Shown: positions 1-8,029 of the stretch, piece after piece
Layout of the letters: the number at the start of each line of letters is the position of its first letter
How positions within the stretch are numbered: position 1 is the first letter of the stretch
Assembly: GCF_000719515.1 (NCBI RefSeq)
Contig: NZ_JOGR01000003.1
Location: forward strand, 124,001-188,000
DNA length: 64,000 nt
Source: Glycomyces sp. NRRL B-16210
GTDB lineage: Bacteria > Actinomycetota > Actinomycetes > Mycobacteriales > Micromonosporaceae
Direction: 5' to 3'
The notes under the pieces: generated by a model
The model's input: the letters and a program-made list of their open reading frames with translations, nothing else
What the model was told of the DNA's origin: nothing
The model's database searches: none
Translations under genes and position numbers: made by a program

Positions 1-1151
1 CCGAAGCCGCGCATGGCCCCGCACGGCGGATTGTTGGTGCGGGTGCCCCAGGCGTCGATGCTCACGTGCTCGACCTCGTAGGGGCCCACCGAGAGCGAGG
101 CGGCGTTGCCGACCACGGCCTCGGTGGTCGAGGCGTACGCGCCGCCGTCGAGGACGATCGAGGCCTTGACGTAGACGAGGCGGCCGTGCTCGTCCGCGCC
201 GTGCTCGTAGCGCATCCGGGCCGGGTGGCGGTGGACGTGGCCGAGGAAGGACTCGGCCCGGTCGTACATCATCTTGACGGGACGGCCGGTCGCGAGCGCG
301 AGCATCGCCATGTGGACCTGGACGGACAGGTCCTCGCGGGCGCCGAACGCGCCGCCGATCCCGGCCATCTCCAGGTGGATCCGGTCGGGTTCGAGGCCCA
401 GGCACGGGGCGAGCTGCTCGAGGTCGGAGTGGAGCCACTGGGTGGCGACGTGGAGGCGGACGCCGCCGTCGCCGGTCGGCACGGCCGCACCGGATTCGGG
501 GCCCAGCGGCGCCTGGTCCTGCATCCCGACCACGTACTCGTGGGCGATGATCACGGCCGCGCCGGCGGTGTCGGGATCGCCGAGGCGCACGGGCTGGTAG
601 CGGAAGAAGCTGCCGGCCGCGACGGCGTCGGCGGGGTCGCAGAGGGGTTCGAGGACCTCGTAGTCGACCTCGATCGCCTCGGCGGCGCGGCGGGCGCCGT
701 CGAGGGTGTCGGCGGCGACGATCGCGACCGGTTCTCCCTGGTAGTTCACCTGGTCGAGGGCGAGCACGGGCTGGTCGGCCTCGATGAGCCCGTAGTGGAG
801 CTTCCCCGGTACGTCGGCGGCGGTGAGGACCGCGGCGACGCCGGGGAGGGCCAGCGCGGCGGTGGCGTCGATGGAGCGGATGGCGGCCTTGGGGTGGGGG
901 CTGCGGAGCGTGTGGCCCCAGAGCATGTTCGCGAAGTGGAGGTCGGAGGCGTAGTCGAAGGTGCCGTTGACCTTCGCTTCGGCTTCGGGGCGGATCGGGG
1001 ACTGCCCGATGACCCCGCGGGGAGCCGAGGGCGCGGCGGCGCCGCGAGGCGCGCCGGGCCGGAGCGAGGCAGGTCGTTCCATAGAGGATGATTCTGCGCC
1101 GGTCGCGGGCGCGTCGGCTGCCGCTCGTGGCGTCTCGGCGGGTTCAGGCAT
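1..1151 (-). CDS. xdhA: Xanthine dehydrogenase molybdenum-binding subunit, N-terminal 383 residues (gene runs off the left edge)
   Basis: Large molybdopterin subunit of a three-subunit xanthine dehydrogenase, oxidising hypoxanthine and xanthine to urate in the cytoplasm. The translation shows the family core after an Ala/Pro-rich N-terminal extension of about 45 residues: a VNGTFDYASD segment, LPGVAAVLTAADVPG, and the glycine-rich GGAFGAREDLS loop, ending near GAMRGFG at the window edge. The ATG at 1149-1151 has GGGAGG six bases upstream. It overlaps the end of the deaminase gene by 8 bp, so the two are probably translationally coupled. The family is usually about 750 residues, so roughly half is missing here. 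Seen: domain core and start; inferred: substrate, from neighbouring uricase and the other XDH subunits. Confidence 0.9.
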   Translation of the reverse strand, partial: MPEPAETPRAAADAPATGAESSSMERPASLRPGAPRGAAAPSAPRGVIGQSPIRPEAEAKVNGTFDYASDLHFANMLWGHTLRSPHPKAAIRSIDATAALALPGVAAVLTAADVPGKLHYGLIEADQPVLALDQVNYQGEPVAIVAADTLDGARRAAEAIEVDYEVLEPLCDPADAVAAGSFFRYQPVRLGDPDTAGAAVIIAHEYVVGMQDQAPLGPESGAAVPTGDGGVRLHVATQWLHSDLEQLAPCLGLEPDRIHLEMAGIGGAFGAREDLSVQVHMAMLALATGRPVKMMYDRAESFLGHVHRHPARMRYEHGADEHGRLVYVKASIVLDGGAYASTTEAVVGNAASLSVGPYEVEHVSIDAWGTRTNNPPCGAMRGF

Positions 1152-2505
1152 CGGCGGCCTCCCTCAGGTTCTTGTCGGCGGCTTTGAGGTCGGCGGTGAG
1201 GGTCGCGGTGTCGGCGGTGCGCAGTTCGCCGTCCGCGACGACCGGCGTCCCGGCGACGGTGAGCAGCCGCAGCGGGGCGGCGGGGCCGAGGACCAAGGCG
1301 GCGACGGGGTCGGCGATGCCGGCGTGGCCGAGGCCGGTGAGGTCCCACAGGGCGATGTCGGCCTGCTTGCCGACTTCGAGGGAGCCGATCTCGCTCTCGC
1401 GGCCGAGGACCGCGGCGCCGCCGATGGTGGCGAGGCGCAGCGCGGTGCGCACGTCCATCGAGTGGGGGCCGTGGAGTTGCCGGGCGGTGTAGACGGCTTG
1501 GCGCAGTTCCTCGCCGAGGTGGCCGGCCTCCTGGCTGGCGGCGCCGTCGACGCCGAGGCCGACGGGGATGCCGGCGGCGAGCATCGCGGGGACGTCGGCG
1601 AGGCCGGTGCCGAGGCGGGCGTTGGAGGAGGGGCAGTGGGCGACGCCGGTGCGGGCGGCGCCGAGTCGGCGCTGGGCGTCGGCGGAGAGGTGCACGGCGT
1701 GGGCGAGCCACACGTCGTCGGCGATCCAGTCGACCCGCTCCATGTAGGTGACGGGGTCGCAGCCGTGGACGCGTTCGCAGAACTCGGCTTCGTCGAGGGT
1801 CTCGCACAGGTGGGTGTGGAGGCGGACGCGCTTGTCGCGGGCGAGGGCGGCGGATTCGCGGAGGAGTTCGGTGGAGACGGAGAACGGCGAGCAGGGGGCG
1901 ACGGCGATGCGCAGTCGCGATGCGGGGGAAGGGTCGTGGTGGCGGTCGACGGCTTCGGCGGTGGCGGTGAGGGCGGCGTCGATGTCCTCCACGAGGTGGT
2001 CGGGCGGCAGGCCGCCGTCGGCGACGCCGCGGTCCATGGAGCCGCGGGCGAGGTGGAGGCGCAGGCCGATCCGGGAGGCGGCGGCGATCTGGACGTCGAT
2101 GAGGTCGGCGGTCTGGCCCGCGGGGTAGACGTAGTGGTGGTCGGCGGCGGTGGTGCAGCCGGAGAGGGCGAGCCAGGCGAGGCCGGCGGTGTTGGCGGCG
2201 GCGACGTGCTCGGGGCGCAGGTGGGCCCAGACGGGGTAGAGGTCCACGAGCCATTCGAAGAGGGTGTGGTCGGTCGCGTATCCCCTTGTGGCCCATTGGT
2301 AGAGGTGGTGGTGGGTGTTGACGAGACCGGGCGTGGCGAGGCAGCCGGAGCCGTCGATGCGGAGGGCGCCGTCGAGGTTCGGCCCGGGGCCGGGGCCGAC
2401 GGCGGTGATGCGGCCGTCCTCGATGACGAGGTGGCCGGGGGCGTGCTCGGTCCCGGAGGAGTCGACGGTGGCGACCCATGCGTTGTCGATGACGGTCACG
2501 GCCAT
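1144..2505 (-). CDS. Guanine / 8-oxoguanine deaminase-type amidohydrolase
   Basis: A 453-residue amidohydrolase of the ATZ/TRZ (COG0402) superfamily that hydrolytically deaminates a purine, feeding xanthine-type products to the adjacent dehydrogenase. Metal and active-site motifs are visible: LVNTHHHLYQ near residue 65, HTHLCET in the middle, AHAVHLS, SSNARLG and GLGVDGAASQE. The HTHLCETLDE and VDGAASQE pattern resembles 8-oxoguanine deaminases more than classical guanine deaminases, but this is recall, not a search. The ATG at 2503-2505 is preferred because GGAG lies 8 bp upstream; a GTG three codons earlier would overlap that site. It is downstream of the 2Fe-2S subunit after a 358-bp gap and overlaps the molybdenum subunit. 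Confidence 0.85.
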   Translation of the reverse strand: MAVTVIDNAWVATVDSSGTEHAPGHLVIEDGRITAVGPGPGPNLDGALRIDGSGCLATPGLVNTHHHLYQWATRGYATDHTLFEWLVDLYPVWAHLRPEHVAAANTAGLAWLALSGCTTAADHHYVYPAGQTADLIDVQIAAASRIGLRLHLARGSMDRGVADGGLPPDHLVEDIDAALTATAEAVDRHHDPSPASRLRIAVAPCSPFSVSTELLRESAALARDKRVRLHTHLCETLDEAEFCERVHGCDPVTYMERVDWIADDVWLAHAVHLSADAQRRLGAARTGVAHCPSSNARLGTGLADVPAMLAAGIPVGLGVDGAASQEAGHLGEELRQAVYTARQLHGPHSMDVRTALRLATIGGAAVLGRESEIGSLEVGKQADIALWDLTGLGHAGIADPVAALVLGPAAPLRLLTVAGTPVVADGELRTADTATLTADLKAADKNLREAADA

Positions 2506-2863
2506 GGCGCACACTCCGGAGTCAAATTGTCACACCTCGGTGTCACGGTTGAGGTGGAGGCAGATGCGGAGGGAGGTGAGGCGAAGGGAAGCGGACGAAT
2601 CCGGCCGGTCGAGGTGGGGTCGAAGGCAGTGGACGGTCGCGGGAGCGACGCGTCGGTGACGAGGGCGGTGGCCGGGGCCGTGGAAGCGGTGCGAACGGTT
2701 GCGGTTGCGGAACGCTGTCTTGCGCCGGGTGCGAAGTGCTGGGCTGGGCGGGTCGTGTGGACGGTCGAGCCCGTTCGCGCGGTTTCACGCGCGATGGCTT
2801 GCACGGGCGCGAAGTCCTCGTCGGTGCCCTTCGTGATCGCTCGGGGGAGACTCGGCTCGACGC
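2506..2863. other. 358-bp gap inside the purine operon, no convincing gene
   Basis: A minus-strand frame begins with an ATG at 2865-2867 that overlaps the 2Fe-2S subunit stop as ATGA, and it would encode about 123 residues. Its product is low-complexity (Ser/Thr/Pro/Ala rich) with no recognisable domain, and most of it looks like the shadow of a plus-strand frame. I see no terminator or clear promoter. The gap is unusual because every other junction in this operon overlaps or abuts. Confidence 0.4.
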
Positions 2864-3484
2864 TCATTGCGGCTCACCTGCCGATGGCCGGGCATCGCCG
2901 GTGCGTTCGGTCGCGGGCGGCGCAGCGGCGCTGGGCGCGACCGAATCGGGCGCCGGCGCGTCGACGGCGGGTGTCGTCGCGGCCTCGGGCCAAGCGGTGG
3001 CGTCGGTCGCCCGTGCCTCTTCTGCGCCGGACACGCTCGCGGCCGCTGCCACGTGCACGGCTTCGATGATCTTCTCGTAGCCGGTGCATCGGCACAGGTT
3101 GCCCGCCAGCGCCTCTCGGATCCGCAGGTCGCTCGGGTCGGCTTCTCGTTCGAGCAGGTCGGCAACCGTGACCAGCAGTCCCGGGGTGCAGAAGCCGCAT
3201 TGGACCGCGCCGCAGGTGAGGAAGGCGTCCCGGACGGCTCTCGGCACCGCGCCGACGACGGTCCGCACTTCGCGGCCTTCGCATTGGGCGGTCGCGACCA
3301 GGCACGCGCACACCGGATCGCCGTCGAGCAGCACGGTGCACGAACCGCATTCGCCCTGTTCGCAGGCGTTCTTGGTGCCGGTGAGGGCGAGTCGGTCGCG
3401 CAGGGTGGCGAGCAGGCTCTCTCCGGGCCTGTCGATGTCCGCGGCCGTGTCCGCGCCGTCGACGCGCATCGTCACTCGCATCAT
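2864..3484 (-). CDS. xdhC: Xanthine dehydrogenase [2Fe-2S] iron-sulfur subunit
   Basis: Small electron-transfer subunit (206 residues) passing electrons from the molybdenum centre to FAD. The N-terminal plant-type ferredoxin domain carries CEQGECGSC then VCAC, and the second helical domain carries CGAVQCGFCTPG and CRCTGY, so all eight cluster cysteines are present. After about residue 155 there is a tail of about 50 Ala/Pro/Thr-rich residues not found in typical family members of about 160 residues. The ATG at 3482-3484 overlaps the stop of the FAD subunit as ATGA, showing translational coupling. The second codon is also ATG, so the true start may be one codon later. Confidence 0.9.
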   Translation of the reverse strand: MMRVTMRVDGADTAADIDRPGESLLATLRDRLALTGTKNACEQGECGSCTVLLDGDPVCACLVATAQCEGREVRTVVGAVPRAVRDAFLTCGAVQCGFCTPGLLVTVADLLEREADPSDLRIREALAGNLCRCTGYEKIIEAVHVAAAASVSGAEEARATDATAWPEAATTPAVDAPAPDSVAPSAAAPPATERTGDARPSAGEPQ

Positions 3485-4374
3485 GCGCTCCTCTCGTGGG
3501 CGGCGGTCCACACTCGGCGGAGCGCTCGGGCGGCGCACACGGCCAGGGCGTGGCGGCGGTACTCGGCGGTGGAGCGCACGTCGTCGATCGGGCGGGCCGC
3601 GGCGGCGACGCGGCGGCCGAACTCGATGAGGAGGGCGTCGTCGAGGCGAGAGGGTGCGGCCCAAGGCAGGTCGATCTGCTCGGCCTCGGGTGCGCGGAGC
3701 GGGGTGGGTCCGGCCGAGCCGATGCCGGTGCCGAGTCGGCGCCGGTCGAGGTCGAGGGACACCGCGAGGGAGCAGACCGCGATGACCATGGCGTTGCGGG
3801 TGCCGACCTTGAGGAACTGCTGCGGCCCGGCGGCCTTCGGGACGGTCACGGCCGTGACCAGCTCCCCCGGTTCGAGCACGCTTCGTTTGGGGCCGGTGTA
3901 GAAGTCGGCGGCGTCCACGGTCCGGGTGCCTTCGAGGGAGGCGATCTCGACGCAGGCGCCGGTGGCGAGGAGCGGCGGGTGGCCGTCGCCCGCCGGTGAG
4001 GCGGTGGCGAGGTTGCCGCCGAGGGTGCCGCGGTTGCGGATCTGCGGGGAGCCGACGGTGCGGGAGGCGGCGGCCAGGCTGGGCAGGACGGTGGCGAGTT
4101 CGGCGACGATCCGGGCGTAGGGCACGCCCGCGCCGATGCGGATCGACGCGCCTTCGTCGGTCCATTGGCGCAGCTCGGCGAGGCCGGTGAGGTCGAGCAT
4201 CGCCGCGGGCCGGGTGTGGCGGTAGTTGACGGCGACCATGAGGTCGGTGCCGCCGGCGATCGGCACGGTCTCGGGCCGCTGGGCGAGGAGGCGCAGGGCC
4301 TCGGCGGTGTCGGCGGGCCGGTGGAACTCGAAGTCGGCGGGGGCCGTGGTGGTGGCCGGTACGGGTGCCGTCAT
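3481..4374 (-). CDS. xdhB: Xanthine dehydrogenase FAD-binding subunit
   Basis: FAD subunit (297 residues) of xanthine dehydrogenase, delivering electrons to NAD+. It shows the CoxM/XdhB pattern: PIAGGTDLMV near residue 43 for pyrophosphate binding, then VGSPQIRNRGTLGGNLATASPAGD, the second FAD loop, followed by a CO_deh_flav_C-type C-terminal domain with the GIGSAGPTPLRA segment. GGGAGG lies 4 bp before the ATG at 4372-4374, which overlaps the uricase stop as ATGA; the 3' end overlaps the iron-sulfur subunit in the same way. The order FAD, 2Fe-2S, then Mo subunit is a normal XDH arrangement. Confidence 0.9.
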   Translation of the reverse strand: MTAPVPATTTAPADFEFHRPADTAEALRLLAQRPETVPIAGGTDLMVAVNYRHTRPAAMLDLTGLAELRQWTDEGASIRIGAGVPYARIVAELATVLPSLAAASRTVGSPQIRNRGTLGGNLATASPAGDGHPPLLATGACVEIASLEGTRTVDAADFYTGPKRSVLEPGELVTAVTVPKAAGPQQFLKVGTRNAMVIAVCSLAVSLDLDRRRLGTGIGSAGPTPLRAPEAEQIDLPWAAPSRLDDALLIEFGRRVAAAARPIDDVRSTAEYRRHALAVCAARALRRVWTAAHERSA

Positions 4375-5309
4375 GCCGCCTCCCTTCGGACCGTGCCTTC
4401 GATGAGTCCGTACGGCAGGTCCCCGGCCTGGAAGACCACGCCGGGGTTGTCGAGGCCGAACCGTTCGAGGTCGAACAGGTAGTGGTGCCGGTTCGGCAGG
4501 GACAGACGCACCTCGCCGATCTCGGGCACCGCCCTCAGTATGCGCTCGCCGACGGCGTAAAGGGTCTGTTGCAGCGAGAGCGAGTACGTGTCGGCGAACG
4601 CTTCGAGGAGCGCGCCGCGGGCGGCGGTGAACGCACGGTCGTAGAAGGCGCGGTCGTAGGTGATGCCGTGGCCGGGAGCGGTGGCCTGGGTGTCGGCTGC
4701 GGTCGCGCCGGTGTCGATGTCGGGGACTGCCGTGTCGGCGGGCGTGTAGGTCCAGGTCGCGGTGACCGCCGTGGCGAGGATGCGGTCGTCGGTCTCGGGG
4801 AGGGTCGTGTACTCGTCGGCCAGGAAGCCGTTGAACTCCGAGTCGGTGGTGTTGAGCAGCAGTAGGTCGCGGACGCCGGAGGCGATCGCGGCGGCCTCGC
4901 CGTCGTAGACGGCCTCGGCGGTGCGCAGTTCGCCCCGTTCGCCGCGGGTGAAGGAGTGGTCGCCGATGCGCGTCCAGGCCTGCTCTTCGATCTGGACGCG
5001 CGCGGTCGTGATCGCCGGGGTGCGGTCCACGAAGTGCCGGGCGAGGCGTTCGGCGAAGGCCTCGATCGGGCCGATGCCGTCCCGCGCCAGCGCGTACACG
5101 GTGTTCTTCTGCGTGTCCGTGGGCAGGACGCCCGTGTTGTCGCCGGTGTAATGGGTCGCGTCGAGGTCCCCGGCGAGCGCGGTGTGCACGGTCAGGTCGC
5201 GGATCTCGTGTCGGGGCGTCTCGCGCCCGACGCGCACCAGGCGTATCCCGGACTTGCCGTAGTTGTTGGGGCCCAGGGAGAAGCGGTGCTGCGGCTCGTC
5301 GTTCGGCAT
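4371..5309 (-). CDS. uaZ: Urate oxidase (uricase)
   Basis: Cofactor-free uricase (312 residues) converting urate and O2 to 5-hydroxyisourate. It is a tandem T-fold protein. Visible catalytic and signature residues are the Lys in NNYGKSGIRL near residue 19, the Thr in GDNTGVLPTDTQKNTVYAL, and SLPNRHHYLFDLERFGLDN near the C terminus. Length fits the family. GAGGGAG lies 4 bp upstream of the ATG at 5307-5309. The upstream HIU hydrolase stop abuts this ATG directly and the 3' end overlaps the XDH FAD gene, placing production and consumption of urate in one transcript. Confidence 0.95.
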   Translation of the reverse strand: MPNDEPQHRFSLGPNNYGKSGIRLVRVGRETPRHEIRDLTVHTALAGDLDATHYTGDNTGVLPTDTQKNTVYALARDGIGPIEAFAERLARHFVDRTPAITTARVQIEEQAWTRIGDHSFTRGERGELRTAEAVYDGEAAAIASGVRDLLLLNTTDSEFNGFLADEYTTLPETDDRILATAVTATWTYTPADTAVPDIDTGATAADTQATAPGHGITYDRAFYDRAFTAARGALLEAFADTYSLSLQQTLYAVGERILRAVPEIGEVRLSLPNRHHYLFDLERFGLDNPGVVFQAGDLPYGLIEGTVRREAA

Positions 5310-5627
5310 CTAGCTCCCTCGGTAGGTGGAATAGGCGAAAGGGCTCAGGAGCAGCGGCACGTGGCAATGGCGCTCGTCGGCAAGGAAGTCGATCGCGACC
5401 TCGGGGTAGAACGTCGCGATGCCTCTGGCGGCGAACCACGCGCCCGTGTCGAACCGAATGCGGTGCGGCCCCGGGGCGGTCTCCCAGCCCGAGACGCGGC
5501 CGTCGGCGTCGGTGAGGCCGGTGCGGACCTCGGCGGCTTCGTTGCCGAGGCGGATCAGGGTCAGGCGCACCCCGGTGGCGGGGGTGCCGGTCACGGCGTC
5601 GAGCACGTGGGAGGACACGGTGGTCAT
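5310..5627 (-). CDS. hiuH: 5-hydroxyisourate hydrolase (transthyretin-like)
   Basis: Hydrolyses 5-hydroxyisourate, the unstable product of uricase, to OHCU. The 105-residue protein is a transthyretin-fold HIU hydrolase: SSHVLD at residues 5-10 supplies the first active-site His, the conserved HCHVPLLLSPFAYSTYRGS end contains the second His, and the C-terminal YRGS tetrapeptide is diagnostic for the enzyme as opposed to transthyretin. The ATG at 5625-5627 is preceded by GAGGAGG and overlaps the stop of an 18-codon frame. Downstream it abuts the uricase ATG. Confidence 0.95.
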   Translation of the reverse strand: MTTVSSHVLDAVTGTPATGVRLTLIRLGNEAAEVRTGLTDADGRVSGWETAPGPHRIRFDTGAWFAARGIATFYPEVAIDFLADERHCHVPLLLSPFAYSTYRGS

Positions 5628-5695
5628 GGCCGAGCCTCCTCGCGCGGGTCGCGGTCGGGCACAAGGGCGGGTTCGGTCATGGCCGTGCCTCCTCG
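5622..5695 (-). repeat. Direct repeat of the ribosome-binding/start junction (5622-5642 and 5675-5695)
   Basis: A 21-bp motif occurs twice 53 bp apart with one mismatch. On the minus strand each copy reads CGAGGAGGC, A or T, CGGCCATGACC. The upstream copy is the last codons of the OHCU decarboxylase, Glu-Glu-Ala-Arg-Pro-stop, overlapping an ATG. The downstream copy is the ribosome-binding site and ATG of the HIU hydrolase. It looks like a short tandem duplication that created the 18-codon frame between them. Confidence 0.8.
5624..5680 (-). CDS. Possible 18-codon coupling ORF between uraD and hiuH
   Basis: A minimal frame encoding MTEPALVPDRDPREEARP. Its ATG overlaps the decarboxylase stop and its TGA overlaps the HIU hydrolase ATG, both as ATGA. 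It lies between the two copies of the 21-bp direct repeat and its C terminus (EEARP) matches the decarboxylase C terminus. It probably acts, if at all, as a translational relay rather than making a functional peptide. No domain is recognisable. Confidence 0.35.
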   Translation of the reverse strand: MTEPALVPDRDPREEARP

Positions 5696-6177
5696 AACGA
5701 CTTGTCGAGGCGCAGCGCCACGATCTTGCGCAGTTCGGCGACCGACTCGGCGTATTCGGTCGCGTCGTCGTTCCCCAAGCGGCGCTGGGCCTCGGCGAGG
5801 ATCTGCTCCCCCGTCAGGCCGGTCGCGCAGATCAGGAAGACCTTCCCGAAGCGGCGCTCGTAGGCGGCGTTGGCCTCGGCGAGCGCGGCCTGGACTTTCT
5901 CACCGGCGGTCATCGCCCGGGACTGCTCATCGCGCGACCAGGTCGCCTCGGTGCCGCCGGGCCCACCGATCTTCGGGTGGGCGGCGTGCGCGACGGCCAG
6001 TTCGGACGCCTCCAGCGCGTCGAATCCGGCCAGCGCCGCGGCCTTCAAAGCGGCGGTCGATGCGTACGGGCGGCCCGAGACGAGCTTCTCGGCCCAGGCC
6101 CGCGACGCGCAGCAGGCCGTCAGGACCCGCGCCGCGTCGGCGGCGTCCATCGCGTTGAACGCTCCGAGCGTCCACAT
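5677..6177 (-). CDS. uraD: OHCU decarboxylase
   Basis: 2-oxo-4-hydroxy-4-carboxy-5-ureidoimidazoline decarboxylase (166 residues), giving S-allantoin in the last ring-opening step after uricase and HIU hydrolase. The catalytic histidine sits in AHPKIGG, and the helical pattern WAEKLVSGRPY, AYERRFGKVFLICATG is typical of the family. I chose the ATG at 6175-6177 because GGGAGG lies six bases upstream; two in-frame ATGs further upstream lack a site and would add non-conserved residues. It is the first gene of the minus-strand purine operon, divergent from pucR. Confidence 0.92.
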   Translation of the reverse strand: MWTLGAFNAMDAADAARVLTACCASRAWAEKLVSGRPYASTAALKAAALAGFDALEASELAVAHAAHPKIGGPGGTEATWSRDEQSRAMTAGEKVQAALAEANAAYERRFGKVFLICATGLTGEQILAEAQRRLGNDDATEYAESVAELRKIVALRLDKSFEEARP

Positions 6178-6416
6178 CGGCGCCTCCCGTTCCGGTCCCG
6201 TCGGCATTGCGCACTCCCACCGTCGCATGTTCGGGGCGTGTCGGGTAAGTGAAGCCGAATCCCGAGGTTCGGGCCATGGTCACCGGCTATGAAACCTTGA
6301 TTTCTGCGCCGTTAAATGCTGGAGGATCGTCCAAACCCGCGCCGCGGGCGGGGCTATGGTGGCCTTACCTACCGCGTCCCGACCGCCTGCGAGAAGGCCG
6401 GACCCCTGGGGGCCCC
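6178..6416. promoter_or_regulatory. Divergent promoter region between the purine operon and pucR, with near-palindrome at 6320-6333
   Basis: This 239-bp region separates uraD (minus) from pucR (plus) and must hold both promoters. It contains a local AT-richer patch (6290-6320) and a near-palindrome, TGGAGGATCGTCCA, centred on GATC with two mismatches. PucR-type regulators commonly act on divergent catabolic operons, so this is the best operator candidate, but no second copy is evident and no clear -35/-10 pair was found. Confidence 0.4.
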
Positions 6417-7952
6417 ATGCGACTGCGTTCACTGCTGCAAATGCCCGAGCTGGGGCTGACCCTGGTCTCGGGACGCCACCACCTCGACCGCGAGATCCGC
6501 TGGGTCGTCCCCACTGACCTGCACGACCCGCGCCGGTACCTCTCGGGCGGGGAGCTGGTGCTCACCGGGATGATGTGGCGCCGGGCCGAGTGCGACTCGG
6601 ACACGTTCGTGCGCAACCTGATCGCCGCCGGGGTGACCGCGCTCGGGGCGGGCGACCACCCGGAGTTCCATGCGGTGCCGGAGGATCTGGTGGACGCGTG
6701 CGCCCAGCACGACCTGCCGCTGTTCGCCGTGGACGCCGAGGTGGCGTTCGCCGAGATCACCGAGCGGATCGTGCAGCGGCTGTCGGTGGGCCGCTCCGGG
6801 GACCTGGCGTCGCTGCTGGACCGGCACCGGCGGCTCATCGCCGCCGACGGGATCGGGCAGATCCTCGAACTCATCCGCCGTGAGCTGGGCATGGAGTGCC
6901 TGGTGCTCTCGCCGACGGGGCGGGCGCTGCGCGGGGGCCTCGAACTGAGCGAGACCGAGCGGACCGCGGTGGTGACGAGGGCGCACGCCGCGGCCCGGCT
7001 GCCGCAGAAGGTGACGCTGGACCGCCACCGGTGCCATTCGGTGTTCGGGATCGGCTCGACCATCCACACCGGACGGTTCCTGGTGATCGACGACGACCAC
7101 ACGCGGTGGCCGCCGGAGCGGCGCCTGGTCGCCGAGCAGCTCTCGGCGCTGCTCATGCTCGAACTCGACGACCCGGCCGTGCGGCCCGCGCCGCACGTCG
7201 AGCTCGTCACCGCGTTGCAGGAGGGCAGGGTCGACGAGCACCTGATGCGTTCGGCCGGGCTGCCGGTCGGCGGCGCGGTCACCGTCATCGTCGCCACCGG
7301 GGAGCCGGAGGCGCTGCGGGAGGTCGTCGTGGCCGAGACCGTGTGCGGGCCCGACAGCGTGGACGACCCGCTCGCGTCCCCGGCCGCCGCGTGGGCGACC
7401 GTCGGCGAGGAGACGGTCGCGATCCTCGCGGGCCCGGCCGCTTCGATGGAGGAGCGCGGCGGCCTGGTCGCGTGGGCGCGGCACTGCGCCGCGGTCATGA
7501 GCGGCGCGAACGCCGGGGCCGACGGGGCCGTCGCGGTCGGCATCGCCGATCCGGTCCGCTCACCCGAAGGGCTGCGCGGGGCACTGGAGCAGGCCCGGCA
7601 CACCGCGGCGCTGGCGCAGCCGAGGCCCGGCCGGGTCGACGTGAGCGAACCGGACCACCTCGTGTCGCACCGGATGCTGCTGGCGGCCGTGCCGCCCGAC
7701 GTGAGCCGGGCCTTCCGCACCCGCGTGCTCGACCCGCTCCTGGAGTACGACGCCCGGCACCGCTCGGACCTGCTGCCGACCCTCCGGCGGTTCCTGGAGT
7801 GCGACGGGTCCTGGCGCCAGTGCGCCACCAGTCTTCACCTGCACGTCAACACCGTCCGGTACCGGATGCGCCGGGTCGAGGAGCTCACCGGCCGCGACCT
7901 GCGCAATCCTCTCGACCGGATGGACCTCGCGCTCGCGGTGAGCCTGGACTGA
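6417..7952 (+). CDS. pucR: PucR-family transcriptional regulator
   Basis: Probable regulator of the divergent purine-degradation operon (511 residues). The N terminus, MRLRSLLQMPELGLTLVSG through about residue 120, is the purine catabolism regulator domain. The C-terminal 60 residues, LLPTLRRFLECDGSWRQ then LHVNTVRYRMRRVEELTG, form the PucR helix-turn-helix. The middle region resembles the GGDEF-like or CdaR linker segment. The ATG at 6417-6419 gives the standard family N terminus; an upstream in-frame start adds 56 residues of non-conserved sequence across the promoter region. Whether it activates or represses here, and its ligand, cannot be read from sequence. Confidence 0.88.
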   Translation: MRLRSLLQMPELGLTLVSGRHHLDREIRWVVPTDLHDPRRYLSGGELVLTGMMWRRAECDSDTFVRNLIAAGVTALGAGDHPEFHAVPEDLVDACAQHDLPLFAVDAEVAFAEITERIVQRLSVGRSGDLASLLDRHRRLIAADGIGQILELIRRELGMECLVLSPTGRALRGGLELSETERTAVVTRAHAAARLPQKVTLDRHRCHSVFGIGSTIHTGRFLVIDDDHTRWPPERRLVAEQLSALLMLELDDPAVRPAPHVELVTALQEGRVDEHLMRSAGLPVGGAVTVIVATGEPEALREVVVAETVCGPDSVDDPLASPAAAWATVGEETVAILAGPAASMEERGGLVAWARHCAAVMSGANAGADGAVAVGIADPVRSPEGLRGALEQARHTAALAQPRPGRVDVSEPDHLVSHRMLLAAVPPDVSRAFRTRVLDPLLEYDARHRSDLLPTLRRFLECDGSWRQCATSLHLHVNTVRYRMRRVEELTGRDLRNPLDRMDLALAVSLD

Positions 7953-8029
7953 GCCTTCCCGGAGGCTCGTCGGCGCACCGAACGGTCCGGTCCCGCCACG
8001 GCGGCGGGACCATGAAGAGGGGGGAACAC

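Noticed and set aside
2496..2867. A 123-codon minus-strand frame starting with ATGA overlap after the XDH iron-sulfur gene
   Set aside because: Low-complexity Ser/Thr/Pro/Ala product, no domain, no ribosome-binding site beyond the overlap, and it resembles a shadow of a plus-strand open frame.
961..3069. Long plus-strand frame antisense to the purine operon
   Set aside because: Gly/Ala/Val/Glu-rich shadow produced by high GC3 on the coding strand; conserved enzyme motifs are all on the minus strand.
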